DNA from: Pseudovibrio sp. M1P-2-3
GTDB lineage: Bacteria; Pseudomonadota; Alphaproteobacteria; Rhizobiales; Stappiaceae
DNA length: 64,000 nucleotides
NCBI RefSeq assembly: GCF_031501865.1
Contig: NZ_JARRCW010000001.1
Coordinates: 815,001-879,000 of the forward strand
Direction: 5' to 3'
Made by a program: the position numbers and the translations under genes. A model generated the notes under the pieces. The model saw only the letters and a list, made by a program, of their open reading frames with translations, was not told the DNA's origin and did not search any database. Each line of letters begins with the position of its first letter. Position 1 is the stretch's first letter. Shown one piece after another: positions 19,570 to 33,598 of this stretch.

Positions 19570-20777
19570 GCTTATTGCGATTGGCGTGGCTGTCTCTATG
19601 GAACCGAAAGCTCACTGTTGGCCTCACGGTTCTATCCATCGCCCTGTCTGTGACCTTATTTTTGGGGGTGGAGAAAGTTCGGGTGGGGGCGAAAAGTAGT
19701 TTTACGGACACGATTTCTGGAACCGATTTAATCGTTGGGGCAAGAACGGGCAGTGTGCAGCTGTTGCTTTACTCAGTATTTCGCATTGGAAATGCCACCA
19801 ACAACATCACGTGGCAAAGCTATCAGGATATCGCAAACCGTAGGGAAGTGGACTGGATGGTTCCCATGTCACTTGGCGATAGCCATCGTGGTTTTCGGGT
19901 GATGGGAACAACAGCAGACTTTTTCAAGCACTACAAATATCGTGGGAAGCAAAGCTTCGCCTTCGCGTCGGGGAGTGTCGTTGACGGGTTGAATGGGGCC
20001 GTTGTTGGCGCGGATGTAGCAAAGCAGCTGGGCTATACCATTGGCCAAAAGATTATTGTTAGCCATGGACTAAAGTCCTTTATAGATCATGATGACAATC
20101 CGTTTAGGGTGACAGGTATTCTTAAGAAAACGGGAACACCAGTAGACAGAACGGTTATTGTCAGCTTGGAGGCCATTGACGCCATACATTCGCAAGGCGG
20201 ACACAGTGCCTACAACTCTCAGCCGACTTCCGTGACTGCGGCCCTTGTTGGGGTTAAATCGCGGCTGCAAATATTCAAGCTGCAAAGATGGATTAATGAA
20301 TATTCTGAGGAGCCGCTTCTTGCCATTATCCCCGGTGTGGCCCTCAGCGAGTTATGGACCATTATGAATACTGCCGAAAAGGCAATCATCGGCGTTTCAC
20401 TTATGGTCATAGCTACAGCATTCCTTGGGATGGTCGCGATGATCTTTTCCAGCTTGAATGAGAGGCGCCGCGAGATGGCAACCTTACGAGCTGTAGGTGC
20501 TCGGCCACGAACAATTATAGTGTTGTTGAGTGCGGAAGCTGCTCTCATGAGTTTGTTTGCTTCCCTGCTGGGTCTAGGGTTCTTCTATATCGCCCTTTTG
20601 GCAGCTCGCTCCTACATAGACACACAGTTCGGCATCTATCTGGAAGTTGGTCCTCCTACACTTCAAGATCTGAAGTTTCTAGGCTTTGTTATTATAATCG
20701 GTACGCTGGCCGGTTTGGCTCCGGCTCTTCGTGCCTACAGGGTGTCTCTGGCAGATGGCATGCGTGTCAGGGCGTAG
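19566..20777 (+). CDS. FtsX-like ABC permease
   Basis: About 403 residues. It has one N-terminal helix (LTVGLTVLSIALSVTLFLGV), a large periplasmic MacB_PCD-like domain (residues about 40-260) and three C-terminal helices with the FtsX motif LNERRREMATLRAVGARPRTI. It partners the ATPase encoded immediately upstream (ATGA overlap). ATG 19566 is preferred over GTG 19548 because of that coupling and the GGGAGAG before it. FtsX-type pairs usually move or signal rather than import, so how zinc would be carried is unclear. Confidence 0.88.
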   Translation: MSLLRLAWLSLWNRKLTVGLTVLSIALSVTLFLGVEKVRVGAKSSFTDTISGTDLIVGARTGSVQLLLYSVFRIGNATNNITWQSYQDIANRREVDWMVPMSLGDSHRGFRVMGTTADFFKHYKYRGKQSFAFASGSVVDGLNGAVVGADVAKQLGYTIGQKIIVSHGLKSFIDHDDNPFRVTGILKKTGTPVDRTVIVSLEAIDAIHSQGGHSAYNSQPTSVTAALVGVKSRLQIFKLQRWINEYSEEPLLAIIPGVALSELWTIMNTAEKAIIGVSLMVIATAFLGMVAMIFSSLNERRREMATLRAVGARPRTIIVLLSAEAALMSLFASLLGLGFFYIALLAARSYIDTQFGIYLEVGPPTLQDLKFLGFVIIIGTLAGLAPALRAYRVSLADGMRVRA

Positions 20778-20821
20778 CCCATTACAAGTGGTTCTGAACT
20801 ATTAGAATGAGTGGAGTGAAA

Positions 20822-21331
20822 ATGTTAAGCAGACGGCTATTTTTATCGGGGCTTGCCGTAAGTGGTCTTCTTCCGCCCTTGACAAAAGCGCAAGCGGAGG
20901 AGGTGTTGGAATTATACTGGGAGGATCTGGAGCCCGCAGAGGGGGAGGGCATTATTGTTGGTGATCCCAATGGTGCACAAAATGAGCAGTTTAGTGAGAA
21001 TGCCAATGGTTTCAGCCAGTCTCTGACTTATTCTTTGACGGATAAGTTTAATGATAAACTGGTCCGCTTGCCCGGGTTTGTGATCCCTCTGGACTTTGAA
21101 TCCACACGGATATCGACTTTTATTCTCGCGCCGTTTGTAGGAGCCTGCATTCACATGCCGCCGCCGCCGCCCAACCAGCTTGTCTTGGTAAATGCGAAAC
21201 AGCCCTATGCAACAGAAGGGTTCTTTGAACCTGTTTATGTGACAGGCCGGTTTAAGCTGACTGCAACAGATACTGATCTGGCTCAAATCGGATACACACT
21301 GACAGCCGATAAAATCGAGCCCTATGAGTGA
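20822..21331 (+). CDS. DUF3299 protein with Tat-type signal peptide
   Basis: About 169 residues. The N-terminus MLSRRLFLSGLAVSGLLPP is a twin-arginine signal (SRRLFL) with cleavage near AQA. The mature part carries the DUF3299 hallmarks: VRLPGFVIPLDF, FILAPFVGACIHMPPPPPNQ and the YVTGRF strand. ATG 20822 is preferred over ATG 20807, because GGAG precedes it and it gives a clean Tat signal. DUF3299 genes accompany DUF2796/ABC zinc loci; the Cys-x-His segment GACIHMP could bind metal. It is the last gene of the predicted Zur operon. Confidence 0.85.
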   Translation: MLSRRLFLSGLAVSGLLPPLTKAQAEEVLELYWEDLEPAEGEGIIVGDPNGAQNEQFSENANGFSQSLTYSLTDKFNDKLVRLPGFVIPLDFESTRISTFILAPFVGACIHMPPPPPNQLVLVNAKQPYATEGFFEPVYVTGRFKLTATDTDLAQIGYTLTADKIEPYE

Positions 21332-21506
21332 CGGGGAGTTGTCGCCCTTATGTTTTTTGACAGCGTTATGGGTGAACTGGCTCGGAAGGAGTGGAGATAG
21401 GTCTGGCGAAGGAGCGTTGGATTTCAACGTGGATGCGTTCACCTGTACTTGAGAAGAGCAGGGAGCATTCTACGCACCTTTAACCGTGAAGCATCAAAGC
21501 TTGACG

Positions 21507-22091
21507 TTACTTCCGGCGTGCAATGACGGTGTAGGTGTGCCAGTGCTTGCGGTCTCCTGTAATAGTTGCTCCATCTTCATTACGTTCTGAGAGTTTCACG
21601 ATGTCAAACTGGCTGAAGAGCTTATTGATCTCTTGAAGGTTCACTGCAAAGCCACGGTGGAACTGCTTTCCCAGCCAGCTGTCTTTTTGACCTAGGAAAT
21701 TGCAGCTGATTACCCCTTTGGGTTCGAGAGATTTAAGGATTTTATCCCAGAAAATTTCGAAGGTATATCGGGGGCAAAAGAACAGGCTGGAATGGGCTAG
21801 AATTAAACTTGCCTGCGGGGGCTCGTAGGTTTCAAAACTCGCGTGCGAGATGGTGACTGAATTGTCGTCCGCGAAGCGGTGCTTGCACACATCGACAGTT
21901 GCAACATCACTATCAAAACCGAAGGTCTGATAACCTTGCTCCCTGAGGTAGGCAATATCCCGGCCTGCTCCGCATCCACAATCTATCGCTGTACGAGTGG
22001 GGGATTGGTTGGCTTTCACTGCCAACTCTGTTTCAGGTCGGTGCGGAAGTGAGGTCGTTGAGGAAAGGTACGGGCCCCAGTCTATGTCCAT
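21507..22091 (-). CDS. SAM-dependent methyltransferase (TehB-like)
   Basis: 194 residues. Motif I is DCGCGAGRD (residues about 38-46), motif II is the acidic GFDSD, and LILAHSSLFFCP fits motif IV. The family methylates small molecules or, as in TehB, metalloids such as tellurite; the substrate is unknown. The gene overlaps the preceding LysR gene by about 10 bases on the minus strand, so it is translationally coupled to it. Confidence 0.8.
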   Translation of the reverse strand: MDIDWGPYLSSTTSLPHRPETELAVKANQSPTRTAIDCGCGAGRDIAYLREQGYQTFGFDSDVATVDVCKHRFADDNSVTISHASFETYEPPQASLILAHSSLFFCPRYTFEIFWDKILKSLEPKGVISCNFLGQKDSWLGKQFHRGFAVNLQEINKLFSQFDIVKLSERNEDGATITGDRKHWHTYTVIARRK

Positions 22092-22981
22092 TGGCGCAGG
22101 TCACTCTTTGCTTTACGTTGGATAAAATCTCTCAGGCTACGCACTCTAGCCGGTATCAGTTTCCTATGAGTTGTCACGAGATAAAGTGGTTGAGGCTTAA
22201 CGGTCTCATACTCCAGCACTCTCACAAGCTTCCCCTCCCTGATTGCAGGCGCAATGAGGTTTTTGGGGGTACGGCAAATGCCAAGGCCAAGAATGGCGGA
22301 ATCTACAATCGCACGCAGGCTGTGAAGGGCCAGACGATGCTGAACCGCAACTTTCCTGTCTTTTCCAGCGCCCTCAAAGATCCATAGCTCCTCACTATCC
22401 ATCCCTATGGTGTCGAACTGGGCAAGCTCACCTGCATTTTGCGGGGTTCCGACACGAGATAGATAGTCAGGGGCTGCTGCGATCCAGTAGGACTTTTCCA
22501 AAAGTTTACGTTGGACCAGCTCTGGTGCCTGAGGGGAGTTGAGTGTGATGCCAAGATCAATGCGGCTGGAGATATGATCTTGCTCGGAGTAGGTGAAGGC
22601 CACCTCTATACGTACTTTCGGGTGAAGCTGCATGAACTCGCAAATCCAAGCATGAACCTGCGAAATATAAAGGGTCTCAGGGCAAGAGAAGCGAATTTTT
22701 CCGGAAAGGTCGTATTCCTCATCCTGTAATACGGCAAGGTCTTCATCCAGCTGTTCCAGTAGAGGGCTGAGCTTGGAATAATAACGTTCGCCCTCGGCAG
22801 TCAATCGGAACTGTTTGGAGTTGCGGTGGATCAATTTTGACCCCAGTTCATCCTCCAGCTGTGTCAGGCTGCGTGACATGGTGGCGGGTGAGACCTTTAA
22901 AACACTTGCGGTCTTCGCCAGACTTCCCAGCTTTACAGCTAAGTAGAAGCGATGGAGTGAGTTTAGGTCTAATGATTTCAT
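22082..22981 (-). CDS. LysR-family transcriptional regulator
   Basis: 299 residues. The N-terminal winged helix is LHRFYLAVKLGSLAKTASVLKVSPATMSRSLTQLEDELG, followed by the periplasmic-binding-protein-like effector domain (residues about 90-290). It is divergent from the DUF2798 gene at 23075 and co-transcribed with the methyltransferase gene downstream, so both are candidate targets. No strong ribosome site precedes ATG 22981. Confidence 0.88.
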   Translation of the reverse strand: MKSLDLNSLHRFYLAVKLGSLAKTASVLKVSPATMSRSLTQLEDELGSKLIHRNSKQFRLTAEGERYYSKLSPLLEQLDEDLAVLQDEEYDLSGKIRFSCPETLYISQVHAWICEFMQLHPKVRIEVAFTYSEQDHISSRIDLGITLNSPQAPELVQRKLLEKSYWIAAAPDYLSRVGTPQNAGELAQFDTIGMDSEELWIFEGAGKDRKVAVQHRLALHSLRAIVDSAILGLGICRTPKNLIAPAIREGKLVRVLEYETVKPQPLYLVTTHRKLIPARVRSLRDFIQRKAKSDLRQWT

Positions 22982-23074
22982 ATTTGAAATATTAACTTAC
23001 GATGTTGTGTCTATGAACGACAGATGCGAATGATTAAATCCCATGACAGGATAGAAGTAAATGAGGTTTAGCGC

Positions 23075-23323
23075 ATGAAACGAATTCCGCTCAAATATAA
23101 GAAATACATAATGACCGCTGGTATGCTGACGGTCATGATAACCGGTATGTCGGCAATTATGGTTGGCCTTAATCTGGCGCAAGGTGCTTCCTTTCTGCCC
23201 TTGTGGTGGGAGGGAATCAAAAAAGTCGCCCCCTTTGCGATCATATTGGGTGTATGCGCCTCTACGTTTCTAGATTGGATCATCGATCGCTACCTTATCG
23301 AGTGCGGTTCTCAAGGGAGATGA
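23075..23323 (+). CDS. DUF2798 small membrane protein
   Basis: 82 residues with two transmembrane helices (IMTAGMLTVMITGMSAIMVGL and VAPFAIILGVCASTFLDWII), the layout of DUF2798. GAGGTTTA precedes the ATG by about 8 bases. The function is unknown; it is divergent from the LysR gene and may be its target. Confidence 0.75.
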   Translation: MKRIPLKYKKYIMTAGMLTVMITGMSAIMVGLNLAQGASFLPLWWEGIKKVAPFAIILGVCASTFLDWIIDRYLIECGSQGR

Positions 23324-23693
23324 CAACTGAACGAGAGGCAAGCAGGGCCTGAATAGGGAGGCTTGGGCCATTTGAGGGGCATATTATCGCGTGATTGGGG
23401 CTCTCTGGGATTCTCTGGGAAATTGCCCCACACACCCGTCAAATCCCATAGATCTGTAAAATTTTAGCAAATTTTCACCGAAGTTTACGTAATAAAAATA
23501 CGAAGAAAATCTCACCTTAAAGGCGATGTTACCCGTAGGTTTCAACCGCTATCCCCACGATTTATCCAAATAGTAAGATAACATAAATCTTTGTATTACA
23601 AGGATAAAATCCCATCATGGCTATATTGAAACCCATGCAATTCCCTTTGCGGCACCCTTGCAAAACTTAACCAGCCGAAATGGGGGCATTTTA
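23324..23693. other. Intergenic leader before the dcw cluster
   Basis: About 370 bases with no convincing gene. The stretch near 23440-23640 contains scattered TCCCAT words similar to the MraZ-type repeats further right. Confidence 0.5.
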
Positions 23694-23734
23694 TTGACGT
23701 CCCATGCTGTCCCATGTTATCCCATAGTATCCCG
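23694..23734 (+). promoter_or_regulatory. Predicted dcw promoter with four MraZ-type repeats
   Basis: Four direct repeats occur at exactly 10-base steps (TCCCA at 23700, 23710, 23720 and TCCCG at 23730). On the minus strand they read TGGGN separated by 5-base spacers, the pattern bound by MraZ in E. coli. A -35 TTGACG (23694-23699) with 17-base spacing to a weak -10 TTATCC (23717-23722) overlaps them, so autorepression by the MraZ encoded 120 bases downstream is likely. Confidence 0.7.
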
Positions 23735-23850
23735 TAGAAATCCGATTTGTTTCGATCGGTTCAACGCGTGGGTGGGGAATAGCATTCTAGTCTTGTAATT
23801 TTTTGAAAGAACGGCGCGCCCATTCGGGCTGCACGCGCATCGAGGGACTT

Positions 23851-24321
23851 ATGTCAGGCTTCGTATCGCACTACACCAATCGGGTGGATGCCAAGGGACG
23901 TGTTTCGATCCCTGCACCTTTCCGTGCGGCGTTGGCGAAGGACGGATTTGAGGGGCTTTACTGCTTTCCCTCTCCGTTTCAAGAAGCTGTCGATGCGGGC
24001 GGGCACGGTCTCGTGGGTGAAATTCAAAAGAAACTCGACGGATTTTCAACGCTGTCTCTGGAGTATGATGCTCTGTCCACCGCGCTGTTTGGAGCTAGTG
24101 AAACCTTGAAGGTGGATCGGGACGGGCGCGTGGTTCTGTCCGATATGGTTCGTGCACATACAGGCATTGATCAGGAGGTCACATTTGTAGGGCAGGGGTT
24201 CAAATTTCAGATTTGGGCACCTGAAAAGTTTAAGGCGCACCGCGAAGAAGCAATGAAGCGGGCACTTGCAGTTCTGTCAGGCGGCGGAGCTGCCGGAATG
24301 AACACAGAAGGACCGGAGTGA
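23851..24321 (+). CDS. mraZ: Transcriptional regulator MraZ
   Basis: 156 residues from ATG 23851, which GAGGGA precedes; a TTG at 23803 would add 16 non-conserved residues. It has two MraZ/SpoVT-AbrB half domains: FVSHYTNRVDAKGRVSIPAPFR at the N-terminus and ETLKVDRDGRVVLSDMVRAHTGI in the second half, each with the DxxGR DNA-contact loop. MraZ forms a ring-shaped oligomer that binds repeats before its own operon and represses the dcw genes. It is the first gene of the cluster and its stop overlaps the rsmH start. Confidence 0.95.
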   Translation: MSGFVSHYTNRVDAKGRVSIPAPFRAALAKDGFEGLYCFPSPFQEAVDAGGHGLVGEIQKKLDGFSTLSLEYDALSTALFGASETLKVDRDGRVVLSDMVRAHTGIDQEVTFVGQGFKFQIWAPEKFKAHREEAMKRALAVLSGGGAAGMNTEGPE

Positions 24322-25358
24322 TGACAGGTAGCGACAATGGAACATCCAATGGCGCTGGCGGACCAACCCGTCACATTCCTGTTCTTCTGGACCGGGTTGT
24401 GGCAGCAATGGATGCCATGCCGGGAGAGGTTATAGTTGACGGGACCTTTGGTGCTGGTGGTTATACCTCAAGGTTTTTACAAGCTGGCAGCACTGTTGTT
24501 GCCATTGACCGCGATCCCGATGCAATTGCCGGTGGTCAACCTCTCCTAAAAGAATCAGATGGTAAACTGAAGCTTGTGCACGGGCAGTTTGTTGATCTGG
24601 ATGCCCATGCCCGTGATCTTGGCTTTGAGGGCGTGGACGGCGTTGTGATGGACTTGGGTGTTTCCTCCATGCAGCTGGACCAGCCGGAGCGGGGCTTTTC
24701 GTTCCGCGGTGACGGGCCTTTGGATATGCGTATGGAGCAGGCGGGGCCAAGTGCTGCAGATGTAGTCAACCAGATGGAACGCAAAGACCTGACCCGTATT
24801 ATCGGCTTGCTTGGCGAGGAAAAGCGGGCCTCCGCAGTTTCCGCGGCTATTTGCCGGGCGCGAGAGGAAAAGCCGTTCGAGCGTACGCTGGAGCTGGCCA
24901 AGGTGGTGGAAAAGGTTGTGGGGCGTAACCCCAAGAAACCGGGTATCCACCCTGCAACCAGAACGTTTCAGGCTCTGCGCATTTATGTGAACGGGGAATT
25001 GCATCAGGCAGCGGGCGCGCTGGCGGCAGCGGAGCGAATTCTTAAGCCCGGTGGCCGTCTTGTGGTGGTGACGTTCCATAGTCTTGAAGATCGTATCGTG
25101 AAGCGTTTTCTGGCAGACCGGACCAAGACCCGTGGGGGCGGGTCGCGGCATATGCCCGAGGTGGATGTGCCACCGGCCACATTTGAATATGTGGTGAAGG
25201 GTAATCAAGATGCCAGCGACGAGGAAGTTGCAGGAAATCCGAGAGCGCGCTCTGCCCGATTGCGGGCGGCACGCAGGTTGGAGGCTCCTGCACGGGAATT
25301 GGATATTCATGGGGCAGGCGTTCCGCGTCTGGCGGCGTTCGAAGGGTTGGGAGGCTGA
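24321..25358 (+). CDS. rsmH: 16S rRNA m4C1402 methyltransferase
   Basis: About 345 residues. HIPVLLDRVVAAM, then the SAM site DGTFGAGGYTSRFL, VVMDLGVSSMQLD, the RGFSFRGDGPLDMRM segment and VTFHSLEDRIVKRF are the RsmH (MraW) signatures. It N4-methylates C1402 of 16S rRNA in the decoding centre. ATG 24321 shares one base with the mraZ stop, so translation is coupled. Confidence 0.96.
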   Translation: MTGSDNGTSNGAGGPTRHIPVLLDRVVAAMDAMPGEVIVDGTFGAGGYTSRFLQAGSTVVAIDRDPDAIAGGQPLLKESDGKLKLVHGQFVDLDAHARDLGFEGVDGVVMDLGVSSMQLDQPERGFSFRGDGPLDMRMEQAGPSAADVVNQMERKDLTRIIGLLGEEKRASAVSAAICRAREEKPFERTLELAKVVEKVVGRNPKKPGIHPATRTFQALRIYVNGELHQAAGALAAAERILKPGGRLVVVTFHSLEDRIVKRFLADRTKTRGGGSRHMPEVDVPPATFEYVVKGNQDASDEEVAGNPRARSARLRAARRLEAPARELDIHGAGVPRLAAFEGLGG

Positions 25359-25362
25359 CGTT

Positions 25363-25716
25363 TTGCTGCGTATTATTAACGTTGTCTTTTTGCTTGCGGT
25401 TATTGTGGGGGCCGTTGCCGTATACGACATTAAAATGTCGGCGGAGCACCTGACGGAACGTGTTGCGCAGCTTAAACGAGACATCCAGAAAGAGCGCGAT
25501 GATATCCAGTGGTACCGCGCACAGTGGAGCGCTTTGAACCAGCCCTCCCGTTTGCAAGGTGTGGTTGATCGCTACAACACCTATCTTCAGCTTGAGCCTT
25601 TGAGTGCCGAGAAAATTACAACCGTTGAAGCGCTTCCTGTGAAGCCTGTTCTGCTGGAGCCGGTTGCGGCGGACAGCATGGGTGGCTACGCGGGCAAGCT
25701 TCCCGATATTCAATAG
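25363..25716 (+). CDS. ftsL: Cell division protein FtsL
   Basis: About 117 residues. I choose TTG 25363, 8 bases after GGGAGG, because upstream in-frame codons overlap rsmH and are not conserved-looking. One membrane helix (NVVFLLAVIVGAVAVYDI) is followed by a periplasmic coiled coil (residues about 25-65, EHLTERVAQLKRDIQKERDDIQ) and NQPSRLQGV. FtsL pairs with FtsB and FtsQ and activates FtsWI. It is placed between rsmH and ftsI as usual. Confidence 0.88.
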   Translation: MLRIINVVFLLAVIVGAVAVYDIKMSAEHLTERVAQLKRDIQKERDDIQWYRAQWSALNQPSRLQGVVDRYNTYLQLEPLSAEKITTVEALPVKPVLLEPVAADSMGGYAGKLPDIQ

Positions 25717-25725
25717 GAGCTTTTC

Positions 25726-27432
25726 ATGGATTTGCCTAAAAGCCCTTCCAATCGGTATGCGTCGCACTTTTCTCAAGGGGGAAACCCGGTGGCGGGGCGT
25801 GGTCCTTCCAAATCTCGCATTTTCATTGCCATGCTGGCATTTTCTGTTGTCTTTGTAGCGATTGCTGGTCGGCTGGTGGTTTTGGGGTTGCAGCCCCCCG
25901 AAACAGGCGAGTCCTATGCGTCTTCCCAATCCAATTTGCAGGCGTCGCGTCCGGATATTCTAGACCGGAATGGCGAAATTCTTGCCACAGACATCAAAAG
26001 CGCCTCCCTTTATGCCGAGCCGCGCAAAATTCCGGATGCGGATGAGGTGTTTGAGGGGCTGGTTTCCGTATTGCCGGAGCTGGATACACCCAAGATAGAG
26101 GCCCGCTTAAAGAGTAATGCTGGCTTTATCTGGCTGAAGCGTGAAATTTCTGTTGCGCAGCGCGAGGAGATCCATCAGCTTGGCTTGCCGGGCGTGGGCT
26201 TTACAGAAGGGCGCAAACGCTTTTATCCCGGTGGCCGCACCGCTGGCCATATTCTTGGTACTGTGGATGTGGATGGCAAAGGTATTTCCGGTATCGAGAA
26301 ATACATTGACGGTGCGTGGCTGAAAGACCTGCGCGAGTTGGGATTTGCCACCGATACCTCTTTGGAACCTGTTCGGCTTTCCATGGATTTGCGGGTGCAG
26401 TATGCGGTGCGGGACGAGCTGGAGCGGGCGCTTGAGCTTTACAAGGCAAAGGCTGCTGTTGGTATTGTGCTGAAGGCGAACAGCGGCGAAGTGATCGCCA
26501 TGTCGTCTTTGCCCGATTATGATCCCAATGACCGTCAAGAGGCGTTGAGACCTGATCGCCTGAACAGGGCAACCGCCGGTGTTTTCGAGATGGGCTCCGT
26601 GTTCAAGGGGATTACGGTGGCAATGGCGCTTGATAGCGGCAAAGTGTCAATAGATGACAGCTTTGACGCCACCAAACCTATTCGGGTCTCCGGCAAAACC
26701 ATCAATGATTTTCACGGCAAACGGCGGGTTCTGTCTGTTCCGGAAATCTTCGTGTTTTCCTCCAATATCGGCACCGCACGGATGATGCTTGCGGCAGGAG
26801 TGGAAGCGCAAAAGGACTTTTTGACACGGCTGGGCATGACGAGGCCTCTGGATACAGAAATTCCCGAGAGGGCGCGGCCCCTGATGCCGCCAAAGTGGAA
26901 TGAACTGGCTGCCATGACCATTTCCTTCGGTCACGGGATCTCTGTAACCCCAATGCATACGGCAACGGCGGCAGCGGCACTGGTGAATGGCGGGCAGCTC
27001 ATCAACCCTACATTCTTTCCCCGCACGCAAGAGCAGGCGCAGAAGGTGGCAACACGGGCGGTTTCCAAAGAAACCAGTGATGCGATTCGCTATTTAAACC
27101 GCTTAAATGTGCTGAAGGGGTCTGGTCGTAAGGCAGCTGTTCCCGGGTATGATGTGGGCGGAAAAACGGGGACCGCTCAAAAAGTGGTTAACGGTAAATA
27201 TGTGGAGGGACTTTACCTTAACAGTTTCCTTTCCGCATTCCCTATGGCAGACCCTGAATACGTCGTGCTGATTTCGCTTGATGAGCCGCAAAAACTGGAG
27301 GGGCAGAACTACGCCACTGCCGGTTGGAATGCTGTTCCAACGACTGCTGCTGTCATTCGCAGAATTGCGCCAATGCTTGGGGTGAAGCCTAACTTTGCCG
27401 AGGACGGAGAAACGATCGCCGTGAAATTTTAG
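25726..27432 (+). CDS. ftsI: Septal peptidoglycan transpeptidase (PBP3)
   Basis: 568 residues. One N-terminal helix (IFIAMLAFSVVFVAIAGRLVVLGL) is followed by the pedestal domain (RPDILDRNGEILATD) and the transpeptidase domain with the active-site SVFK (about residue 290), SSN in VFSSNIG (about residue 345) and KTG in VGGKTGTAQ (about residue 480). It cross-links septal peptidoglycan with its partner glycosyltransferase FtsW. It starts 9 bases after ftsL. Confidence 0.95.
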   Translation: MDLPKSPSNRYASHFSQGGNPVAGRGPSKSRIFIAMLAFSVVFVAIAGRLVVLGLQPPETGESYASSQSNLQASRPDILDRNGEILATDIKSASLYAEPRKIPDADEVFEGLVSVLPELDTPKIEARLKSNAGFIWLKREISVAQREEIHQLGLPGVGFTEGRKRFYPGGRTAGHILGTVDVDGKGISGIEKYIDGAWLKDLRELGFATDTSLEPVRLSMDLRVQYAVRDELERALELYKAKAAVGIVLKANSGEVIAMSSLPDYDPNDRQEALRPDRLNRATAGVFEMGSVFKGITVAMALDSGKVSIDDSFDATKPIRVSGKTINDFHGKRRVLSVPEIFVFSSNIGTARMMLAAGVEAQKDFLTRLGMTRPLDTEIPERARPLMPPKWNELAAMTISFGHGISVTPMHTATAAAALVNGGQLINPTFFPRTQEQAQKVATRAVSKETSDAIRYLNRLNVLKGSGRKAAVPGYDVGGKTGTAQKVVNGKYVEGLYLNSFLSAFPMADPEYVVLISLDEPQKLEGQNYATAGWNAVPTTAAVIRRIAPMLGVKPNFAEDGETIAVKF

Positions 27433-27523
27433 CGGCGTGAAAATTTTGGGGAAAGTCGGTTGCTGCGCCCATGAAGAGCGCGGACGCCATATTGAAGACT
27501 TATAGGCCGGACATATCAACGCC

Positions 27524-32488
<4,965 letters not shown>

Positions 32489-32499
32489 GGACTTTTTGA

Positions 32500-33585
32500 A
32501 TGCTATACTTTCTCGGGGAACTTGCGGATCAGTTCTCGGCACTAAACATTTTTCGCTACATAACGTTTCGCACAGGCGGCGCGATTATGACGGCGCTTCT
32601 ATTCGTGTTTCTTTTTGGGCCGAAAATCATCTCTGCTCTGAGCCTTCGCCAAAATGGTGGTCAGCCAATACGCGAAGATGGGCCTGAGAGCCATTTGCTG
32701 ACCAAAAAGGGTACGCCGACCATGGGCGGGCTCATGATTATGTCCGGCATGATCGTGGCGACTCTTCTTTGGGCAAACCTTGCAAATCCTTACACATGGA
32801 TTGTACTGGGTGTGACCATCGGGTTTGGCATGATCGGCTTTTACGATGATTATCTTAAGGTGAGCCGTTCTTCCCATAAGGGGTTTAGCGGTAAAACGCG
32901 CCTTGCTCTGGAGTTTGCCATTGCTGGGGGCGCTGCCTATGCGGTGACTTTGCTGGATGCGCAACCGTTCTCAACGTCCATCGGCTTTCCGTTCTTCAAA
33001 CAGCTGACCATCAACTTCGGTATTTTCTTCGTGCCCTTCGCCGCCTTCGTGGTGGTGGGCGCAGGCAATGCGGTGAATCTGACCGATGGTCTGGACGGCC
33101 TTGCCATTGTACCGGTAATGATTGCCGCTGCCTCCTTTGCCTTGATTGCATACCTCACGGGTAACGCCGTGTTTGCGGACTATCTGCAAATTCACCATGT
33201 GCCGGGAACGGGAGAGCTGGCTGTTATCTGCGGTGCTGTCATTGGCGCAGGGCTTGGCTTCTTGTGGTTCAATGCGCCGCCCGCCGCCATCTTCATGGGT
33301 GATACTGGATCTCTTGCCCTTGGTGGCATGCTGGGTGCCATTGCAGTTGCCACAAAACATGAAGTTGTTCTGGCAATTGTTGGCGGCCTGTTTGTTCTGG
33401 AAGCTGTTTCGGTGATTGTTCAGGTGGCCTCCTTCAAGCTCACTGGCAAGAGGGTGTTTAAAATGGCACCGATCCATCACCATTTCGAGCATTTGGGCTG
33501 GACTGAATCGCAAGTTGTGATCCGCTTCTGGATCATTGCTGTGGTGCTGGCTCTCATCGGGCTTGCAACCTTGAAACTGCGCTAG
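32500..33585 (+). CDS. mraY: Phospho-MurNAc-pentapeptide transferase MraY
   Basis: 361 residues with about ten membrane helices. Key motifs: PTMGGLMIM near residue 75, FYDDYLKV (catalytic DD), [10 protein letters not shown] and [21 protein letters not shown] at the C-terminus. It moves phospho-MurNAc-pentapeptide from UDP to undecaprenyl phosphate, making lipid I at the inner membrane. GAGGAC precedes ATG 32500; it begins 11 bases after the murE-murF stop. Confidence 0.97.
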   Translation: MLYFLGELADQFSALNIFRYITFRTGGAIMTALLFVFLFGPKIISALSLRQNGGQPIREDGPESHLLTKKGTPTMGGLMIMSGMIVATLLWANLANPYTWIVLGVTIGFGMIGFYDDYLKVSRSSHKGFSGKTRLALEFAIAGGAAYAVTLLDAQPFSTSIGFPFFKQLTINFGIFFVPFAAFVVVGAGNAVNLTDGLDGLAIVPVMIAAASFALIAYLTGNAVFADYLQIHHVPGTGELAVICGAVIGAGLGFLWFNAPPAAIFMGDTGSLALGGMLGAIAVATKHEVVLAIVGGLFVLEAVSVIVQVASFKLTGKRVFKMAPIHHHFEHLGWTESQVVIRFWIIAVVLALIGLATLKLR

Positions 33586-33598
33586 GGGGCGGCCTGCG

